From the NCBI GenBank assembly GCA_001600635.1, contig BCKL01000020.1, positions 434,001 to 498,000 on the forward strand: 64,000 bases of DNA. The letters run 5' to 3'. The translations under genes were made by a program, and so were the position numbers. Below are positions 57,524 through 64,000 of this stretch, one piece after another; positions within the stretch are counted from its first letter, which is position 1, and the number at the start of each line of letters is the position of its first letter. Below the pieces are notes generated by a model. The model did not search any database. It saw only the letters and a list, made by a program, of their open reading frames with translations, and was not told the origin of the DNA. The DNA is from Leucosporidium creatinivorum. Lineage: Eukaryota; Basidiomycota; Microbotryomycetes; Leucosporidiales; Leucosporidiaceae.

Positions 57524-58816
57524 TCAGTCCCACGTTTCGAAGACATCTGCAACATCTGAATCACCATGCTGCAGTGTGACCGTCACTCCCCTGGCTCGGA
57601 AGGCGGCTACTGGGCCAGCAATCTCAGCCTCGGAGACGGAGTCGGGCCGTTGAGTCACGACGAGTTGTCGTAGAGGCAGGTTGGCGGTGCTGAGTGGGAG
57701 GGAGTTGGCAAGGGGTTCCAACATTGGTACAGTTGGCGTGTCGTAAACGCTGAGCTCCATCCAGCAGAGGGTAGGCGGAAGTTTGCTGAGCACCGTTGCC
57801 TCGAAGACCAGCGCCGGCGGGATGCGAAGCCTCTCGAGACGAGCGAACCGAGGCAGGAGATTGTTGAACCAACCCTGACCGGTTTCCTCCACATCTCCAG
57901 AGAAGAAGAGCACAATGCTGAGGTGGCGAAGGGAGGTGGTCGTGGCTGAGAGGGTTGCGAGCCCCTCCTCAGGCGGAATGGGTCCACCGAAGCAGACGGA
58001 GAGCTGTTGAAGGGTTGCTCCGACAGCTTTGATGAGTGGCAGGCAGGGACTCGCGTGTCCGGAGTCGATGTGCAGGGTGGTGAGGGGCGCCGGAGAGGAG
58101 GGAAGGGAGGGGAGGGGAGATGCCCACGACCGAGGATCTCGGAGCTCGAGTCGACGGAGCGACTTGGAGTGCCCCAGAAGGTGGAACGCAGTGTTGAGAG
58201 TGGTGGTTCCTCCCCAGGTCTCGAGATGTTGTAGGCTGGTCACAACGAGCTCCAGACCGGGCCGAACCGTTTCGTCGACCGAGTGGCTGAAGAAGGTCCG
58301 CACGTTGGGGCAGGCGAAGAGGACGGCGGGGAACAGTGTAGAGACGATGAGGCGCTTGTCTTCCTCCACGGGCCCATCAACTGCCGCCTCATACGTGGGG
58401 TCGAAAGTGAGGAGACGGGTCTGGCGAGCGAGATCTGGCCTGATCGCCGCCGTGCGAAGGAAGAGGGTGGTATCGTGGAGAAGTCTGAGGCGGATGCTTT
58501 TCCAGAGCGTGTGTTGAGCTGGGAGCCTCCAGGCGCGCGAGACGAGCGAGCACCATCTCAGCGCCGCTGAACCCGAGAAGACGACCCAGCAGGCAATCTG
58601 GGCCTCGATATCGTCGACTGGATCGGCCAGCTTCTTGAAGATACGGAGGAGGACGTCGTAAGGAAGGTTGGGTGAGGGTATGGTACTTGTGAAGACGGGG
58701 GCGAAGGGCAGCGAGGGCGAGGGCGAGTGGGGCTCGGGCGGCGAGGGTAGGCGTTGCGTGCGAAGGTCTGCACGAACCACAGAGATTAGCTTTAATAACA
58801 CGCGAGCAGTCGGCAT
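57524..58816 (-). CDS. F-box-like protein with leucine-rich C-terminal region
   Basis: A single exon of 430 aa from ATG 58816 (MPTARVLLKLISVVRADLRT) to FETWD at 57524. An alternative model removes a short intron (GTGAGG donor, acceptor GTGCAG before CTTCGC), which would change the first 17 residues, but its upstream exon then has no ATG. Residues about 50-115 resemble an F-box: LPYDVLLRIFKKLADPVDD, then ALRWCSLVSRAWRLPAQHTL and WKSIRLR. Downstream are irregular Leu-rich segments (LQHLETWGGTTTLNTAFHLL, KSLRRLELRD, LRHLSIVLFF, RFARLERLRIPP). Such proteins usually recruit targets to SCF ubiquitin ligases; target unknown. Fungal F-box/LRR families are large and fast-evolving, so no orthologue is claimed. 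Confidence 0.75.
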   Translation of the reverse strand: MPTARVLLKLISVVRADLRTQRLPSPPEPHSPSPSLPFAPVFTSTIPSPNLPYDVLLRIFKKLADPVDDIEAQIACWVVFSGSAALRWCSLVSRAWRLPAQHTLWKSIRLRLLHDTTLFLRTAAIRPDLARQTRLLTFDPTYEAAVDGPVEEDKRLIVSTLFPAVLFACPNVRTFFSHSVDETVRPGLELVVTSLQHLETWGGTTTLNTAFHLLGHSKSLRRLELRDPRSWASPLPSLPSSPAPLTTLHIDSGHASPCLPLIKAVGATLQQLSVCFGGPIPPEEGLATLSATTTSLRHLSIVLFFSGDVEETGQGWFNNLLPRFARLERLRIPPALVFEATVLSKLPPTLCWMELSVYDTPTVPMLEPLANSLPLSTANLPLRQLVVTQRPDSVSEAEIAGPVAAFRARGVTVTLQHGDSDVADVFETWD

Positions 58817-59667
58817 CGACCTCACCTCTTCTAGCAGCCTAGCAGGGCTCAGCAGAAAGCAACGATACCGGAGTTCGAGGCGAGGTGTGCGGGGCTCAAG
58901 CTGTAGAACAACGAGTCAGCGGAGCCTTGAGGGGAGAGACAGCAGCGAGCTTACATAGGGTTGCATCACAGTTCGCCGAACGCTGGCAGTTTCCCGAGTC
59001 GAAGAGCAGTAGAGCAAGATATAGTGGAAGGGAGAGAGTGGACCGCTTCCCGCAGGCCTCTTGTCACCCGCCTGTAAGCGTCTGTAGCTACACAGATGCA
59101 GGAGGCCGGCAGCTTTGCATGTTGGTGTACTGTAGGTTTACTTCAATCGCTCAGCCGTTGCCTCTATAGCGCTTGGGCTGAAGCGAGAACAGCGCCGAGC
59201 GCCGAGCTATGTACCTCAGCAAGGGAGTCAGATCTCGGTCGTGTGCAGCCAGAGTAGAAAACAGAGCTCTCGGTCTCAGCTGTAGCGAAGTAGGAAGTGT
59301 ATCTAAGACGAGACCCCTTTTCCGTCTCGAATTCGCTCGAGGGCCAAGTCGGCTGGCGCGAGTGGCGGCTCTCCCTCTTTCTCCTGTCTCAATCGCGTTA
59401 GTCTACATCTCACCGTACGGAACTACACACCATCCCACGACACCGCCATGCTCTACCAGGGGACAACCGCCGCTTGAACGAAGGCGGGAGGGCGGCAGCT
59501 TGAAGAGTTTGCTGGAAGTCGCCTGAGCGGGCGGTAGAGGGGCAGGGAGGATGCAGGACAGCAGTCGGGAGAGCGCAGGAAGGAGAGGGAAATGCTGCCG
59601 CAATTTTTGAGTAGGTTGGAGGGCTACAGCTGACACACGCCGCTCTCCCTTTCCCCCCTCCGACAGC
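58817..59667. promoter_or_regulatory. Divergent intergenic region upstream of the eS6 gene
   Basis: 851 bp between the F-box-like start (minus) and the ribosomal protein start (plus). It holds a near-palindromic TGTAGCTACA at about 59084-59093, a CAGCTGTAGCG word near 59278, tandem GCGCCGAGC words near 59192, and a pyrimidine tract directly before the eS6 ATG (59643-59660), the kind of context seen at ribosomal protein gene starts. No coding region supported. Confidence 0.5.
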
Positions 59668-60960
59668 ATGAAGCTTAACTTCGCCAACCCAGCCACTGGG
59701 CAGCAGAAGTCCGTTGAGATCGACGATGAGCGCAGGACGTACGTCTAGGCTGCTCCTATGCACCTCCCAGCAGGGTGAACCGCTGACCGTTTGCCGTTAC
59801 AGCCGCATCTTCTACGAGAAGCGCATGGCTCAGGAGGTCGCCGTCGACTCGCTCGGCGATGAGTTCAAGGGCTACGTCGTGAGGATCACTGGTGGAAACG
59901 ACGTGCGTGCTATTCCTTCGGATCCGGATGAAGTGCTGTCCGTCAGGAGGGAGCAGCGCTAACGCAATCTTCTCTATCACCATCCCCTCCTCCGACGCTC
60001 GATCCACCTCGCTATGCTGCCCATCACGCTCTTTCCAACTCTGCGACTATTCTCGTCCATTCCGCACGCCTCCCCGCCCTTCGACCGCTCTCCCGCCGCC
60101 TCCGCACATTCCCTCGACCCGACTCTCGATTGGCCGTCAACAGAAGCAAGGATTCCCCCTCAAGCAGGGAGTCCTCGTTCCCCACCGTGTCAAGCTCCTT
60201 CTCGCCAAGGGACACTCCTGCTACCGCCCCCGCAAGGATGGAGAGCGCAAGCGCAAGTCCGTCCGTGGATGCATTGTCGGAGCCGACGTCCGCGCCCTTT
60301 CCCTTGTCGTCGTCAAGCAGGGAGAGGCCGACATCCCCGGTCTTACCGACACCGTCCTCCCCAAGCGCCTCGGACCCAAGGTGCGTTGGGAGGAGCTTGC
60401 GGAGTAGCGCTAGGGCGGCGCCGAGTTGGAACCGCGGGAGCTGATGTCGGCCTCCTTCTTCCTCGTCCACAGCGTGCCACCAAGATCCGTCGCTTCTTTA
60501 ACCTCGAGAAGACCGATGATGTCCGCAAGTTCGTCATCCGTCGCGAGGTTACCTCGAAGACCGAGGGAGCTAAGCCCTACACCAAGGCGTACGTTCGATC
60601 GCTCGCTTCGCGCCCCAGCTCCGGCTAACCTTGCCATCCATCTACAGCCCCAAGATCCAGCGCCTTGTCACCCCCGAGCGTCTTCAGCGCCGCCGTCACC
60701 TCCGCTCGCTCAAGCGCCGAAAGACCGAGCAGCAGAAGGTCCAGGTTGCCGAGTACAAGTGAGTGGGAGCGCGTCAGCTACCGCGCTGAATATTACTAAC
60801 CTTTTGCCCATCTATAGGACCGTCCTCGCCAAGCGCCTTTCCGAGAAGAAGGCTTCGCAGTCGGCTGCCAAGGCCAAGAAGAAGTGAGCCCGCTCGCTCT
60901 ACCCCCTCTCATTTACACCGCCTGACCTCTCTTCTCCCTCGCAGCGCTGGCCGCAACTAA
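59668..60960 (+). CDS. RPS6: 40S ribosomal protein eS6
   Basis: Starts [20 protein letters not shown] at 59668. Exons continue with [20 protein letters not shown] and [13 protein letters not shown], then [20 protein letters not shown] and [80 protein letters not shown] and [15 protein letters not shown]. It ends in a Lys/Ser tail plus a last exon reading AGRN and TAA at 60960. Length about 240 aa is normal. eS6 is part of the small ribosomal subunit body, and its C-terminal serines are TOR/S6-kinase targets in many eukaryotes; here the end is altered to KKNAGRN and the usual RRxSS motif is not evident. The second intron (59903 to about 60140) is the longest of the gene. Confidence 0.96.
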
Positions 60961-61394
60961 ACGTTTCGACTTGCCGTGGATTCTTTGCTTTGTGTTGGGT
61001 TGTGATGGGTCGAGGGAGAGGGGAGGTCGCTGGGCAGTTGCGACTAGGCGGGACAGGGAGGAATGAAGGCCTTGTCCGATCTCAAAACTCTTTCAGACAT
61101 GTTATGCTTACGTCTCCCCACGTCGGCTAGAGATGAGAAGCGAAGAGAGCACCGAGGCCAGCACGAGAGGAAGGCTGGGAGGCCTCGGCAATGGTGCTGA
61201 GAGGCTGCCCACACGTTACAAGGCACCCTGCGCATTCCCCTTAGAGATTCAAAACCCAACTCAAGCCTGGGAGAAGCAGGCGGCTCTCGAGTCGAGCCGA
61301 GACGAAACGAGCTCGAGATCTGGCGAGTCGAGCCGTCGAAGCTCGCTCGCTTCTCTCGCTTTTCCCACATCGTCGTCTCGGCTCTCAGGCTCGT
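60961..61394. other. Intergenic between eS6 and the 61395 gene
   Basis: 434 bp, tandem orientation. Holds the eS6 3' UTR (T-rich near 60980-61000) and the promoter of the next gene. Nothing else seen. Confidence 0.55.
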
Positions 61395-63777
61395 ATGGCG
61401 CCAGTCCGTCGTTCTCCAGCAAGAAGCAGCGCCTCTTTACGCCCTTCGTACGCCCGTCCTGCCCCTCCCCCTCCTACTCCCGCCGGCGACGTCGAGCACC
61501 TCTCGCCTCGTACCCTCGTCAAGCTCGAACGGCTCTTCCTCTCCACTCTTCCCAAAGGCTTCCTTCGAGATGTGACTCCTCAGCAGCGGACTGCTCTCAT
61601 GAGCGACTGCAGCGACCTCGACGCGCCGTTGCTGAGGAAGTGGTGGATTCAGAGGTGAGTCGAGTGCTGCTGGCGGGCTCGCGAGCGCGTAGAAGGGAAG
61701 TGGAGAGCTGACAGATGACTATCACGCGTCCAGACAATGGGAGGAGAGGAAGAAGCCTCGCGACTCGCCTTCGCAGGAGACAGACGACGAGGAGCAGCAG
61801 GGCGACTCGCAGGCAAGCGTGACGAGCAACAGCAGGCAGAGCCTCACTCTGCTGCTCTCCCCTGTCAAGCAGCCACAGGCCGACCGCTTCTCGCACTACG
61901 AGCACAGCCGCCTCTACCAGCCCTCGCCGCCTCACTCGCCTTCCATCTCGCACGCCGCCATCGCCGAGTCGCCTACCGCCGAATCGTTCCAGTCCCCCGA
62001 GTCTCCTCCTCGTCCCCCCCGAAGTCGCCTCACCGTACGCATGTTCACTCAGCCTCAGCACAACCCTCCTCAGACCCCTCCTCAGCAATCTCGCTTCGGT
62101 GGACCAGGGCGTGGAGACGACCCCTTCGCTTCGCCTCGGCCGAGGGTCAGTAGGTCGGGTGGGAAGGACATGTCGCTGCTGGGAGTAGGTGGGAGTCAAT
62201 CAGCAACTTCGGTTGCTCCTGGGAGGGTGGAGAGGAGTGAGGAGTCGTTGATGCTGGAGAAGATAGAACGCTCCATCAACGCGCTCATCAACGGAGGCCA
62301 GGCGGGCTCAGGCGATACCAGGGCGGAGGAGCAGGCATTCACCACCGATGATGTCTATCAGATCTCGCGCATGGGAGTCAATGAGCAAGATGGTGAGCTC
62401 CTCTATCATCTCGTCTATCCGCGCCGAGCAGCGCCGAGCCCTCGCCCTTGTTACATCTTAGCTGACCTTGCCTCGTGCTTCTTCGCACAAAATAGACCCC
62501 ATCATCTTCTTCTGCTGCCAAAGGCTCACCATCGGCAACTGGGTACGCGTCCTCGACCTGCGCAACCCCGAGCTCATGTTCTACTTTTCGCCTCGGTCGT
62601 CGTGCTTCCAGGCGTGGACCTCCTACGATGAGGTGAGTAGACGTCCAAGAAGCCTTGACGTAGCAGTCTGCCGTTGATGGACGAGACGAGGCTAGCGGGG
62701 GACCATGCTGCAGCTTCACGGATGCTCGGGAGTCGGCGGAGACTGACTCCCCTCGCTTCCATTCCACAGCGCTTCTACCGCATCTCGCTTCCCATCTCGG
62801 CCATCACCAACATCAAGATCTATCACGACTCCGCTCAGGACGAAGCCTGCCTCCTCTTCACTCGCTCCATCTACGCTTCGCCGTCCATCTCTTTCTCGAC
62901 TTCCACCCCGATGACTCTCAAGTGGGAATCGACCCCGCACGACTTCACCGTCCAGAACCAAGCCACTCGCTGCGATACCTGGTGTGTCTCAGTCAAGAGC
63001 GCCGGCGCCGCCATCAGTGCCATTCGTCGTGTCGCCGCGAGCGAGTTCGAGAAGGCGGGACATAAGGAGGAAGCGGGGCTCGCCTTCCTGCGCAAGGTGT
63101 GGTGGGGACCGTGGGATAGCAAGACGACGACGATCAACGATCTGATCGTCTCGCTCGACCTTCAGCTCACAGCAGAACCTGCCAACGCGCTCAGGTCGGC
63201 ACTGCAGGGAGGAGCGCCGGTCGCTTCGTCGAGCTACGACGAGGAGGCGCCGACAACCCTCGAGTTCCAGCACCCTCGCATCCCCGACGAGCGCCTCTGG
63301 TGCAGCACCTTCCTTCACCCCTCGCAAAAGCAGGACCTCAACTCGCCCTTCCCTCGTCCCGCCGCGGCCTTCTTCGGCGCCGAAGCCGACAAGCTCGACC
63401 TCCGCTGCCCGTGGCTCACCGACGATCTCGAGCGTCGCCTCCTCACTCCCTGGCCCAACCCTACGTTCCCTGCTCCCGCTATCGCCGACGATGAGCAGAG
63501 CACGCTCGCCAAATCCTACTCTCCCTCGCCCGAGAAGCCCGCCTACCGCCCTTCTCTCGAGCTCAACACGTCGCAGCCCGCCAAAAGGACGGCGCCTTCC
63601 TCTTCACCCCCTCATGTTCCCTTCTCGGTCAGCACCCCCATCCCCGGCGTCCTCGACGACGAGTTCTTTAGCTCGGCGGGCGAGAGGAAGGAGCCGATCG
63701 ACTGGAGCGACGCGGAGGCGATGGGACAAAAGTACCCGCTCGACTGGCTTCTGCAGGGCTACACCCATTTCGCTTGA
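61395..63777 (+). CDS. Large uncharacterised protein
   Basis: Four exons (61395-61654, 61734-62392, 62496-62632, 62770-63777) give 687 aa. N-terminus MAPVRRSPARSSASLRPSYA, then a small ordered patch, LSPRTLVKLERLFLSTLPKG and VTPQQRTALMSDCSDLDAPL with LLRKWWIQRQWEE. A long Gln/Pro/Ser-rich disordered stretch follows. The second half looks folded: DPIIFFCCQRLTIGNWVRVL, DLRNPELMFYFSPRSSCFQA, RFYRISLPISAITNIKIYHD, ACLLFTRSIYASPSISFSTS, TLKWESTPHDFTVQNQATRC and DTWCVSVKSAGAAISAIRRV, a beta-rich domain. The C-terminus ends DWLLQGYTHFA. No catalytic motif or known domain is recognised. The N-terminal WWIQRQWEER patch next to a poly-Gln region gives it a regulator-like look, but that is only an impression. 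Confidence 0.75.
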
Positions 63778-64000
63778 GCTTGCTTTCCACTTTCACTCCC
63801 ACCCGCTTGCTTTCTCCCCTTCATCTCACCTGCCTTCGCGACGACCGTCTCCCTCATCCTCCTCACTCGCTCATCACCATCTCTGCTCGTCTTATGAAGT
63901 ACCCCAACCACCCTCCTCGTTCGCTTATCTGTCTATCCCCTTCGTGCTCCTGTTGCTGTAACGTCTACTCTGCTTTCCTATCCTCTTCGCGAGCGAACCC
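63778..64000. other. 3' flank to window end
   Basis: Pyrimidine-rich 3' UTR-like sequence after the last stop codon. No further gene start is visible. Confidence 0.5.

Noticed and set aside
59903-60140. Long eS6 intron as host of a C/D box snoRNA
   Set aside because: A partial C-box-like GGATGAAG is present, but I could not find a convincing D box and terminal stem at the right places.

Overview
The window is nuclear DNA of a GC-rich, intron-dense fungus, most likely a basidiomycetous yeast; Microbotryomycetes-type (Rhodotorula/Leucosporidium-like) is my best guess, not proven. Almost every gene is cut by 50-80 bp introns with GTGAG/GTACG/GTTCG donors, a CTGAC-type branch site and a CAG or TAG acceptor. 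Genes lie on both strands and only 100-900 bp apart. Coordinates given for genes span exons and introns; exon borders were read by eye from splice motifs and frame continuity. I saw no tRNA, rRNA, CRISPR array or autonomous mobile element.

Region 1-21 kb. 5' part of an M28B glutamate carboxypeptidase-like protein (-), RTT109 histone H3K56 acetyltransferase (-), BZZ1-type F-BAR/C1/SH3/SH3 protein (+), GRASP/Grh1 Golgi protein (-), a Ste20/GCK-type kinase like Nak1/Kic1 (-), an uncharacterised protein with a clustered-cysteine motif (+), a MYND zinc-finger protein (-), a small acidic protein with RLAAL motifs (+), and a WDR44/Dgr2-like WD40 protein (-).

Region 21-27.5 kb. The only gene-poor stretch. 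It holds one weak hypothetical gene and about 4 kb without convincing coding sequence, bracketed by two direct, diverged copies of a roughly 400 bp promoter-like segment.

Region 27.5-47 kb. NDUFS5-type complex I subunit (-), a secreted Thr/Ser-rich surface protein (+), an aldehyde dehydrogenase (-), a Rossmann-fold epimerase/dehydratase-like protein (-) with a poly-G tract just upstream, GABA transaminase (+), a Pex22-like protein (-), SDE2 (+), an EDEM-type GH47 protein with a PA domain (-), a ferric-reductase-like flavocytochrome (-), and a SARAF-like regulator of store-operated calcium entry (-).

Region 47-64 kb. A long MON2 homologue (+), a second aldehyde dehydrogenase whose catalytic cysteine sits on a 20-nt microexon (-), an F-box-like protein (-), ribosomal protein eS6 (+), and a large uncharacterised protein (+).

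The genes do not form a biosynthetic cluster. Several share a theme (Golgi/endosome: GRASP, MON2, WDR44-like; ER quality control and calcium: EDEM, SARAF; aldehyde/GABA metabolism: two ALDHs and GABA-T), but nothing shows that their proximity is functional. The most noteworthy observations are gene-structure oddities (an in-frame GC-AG intron, a catalytic-site microexon, start-codon microexons), the duplicated segment pair around the gene-poor region, and motifs that recur in non-coding DNA.
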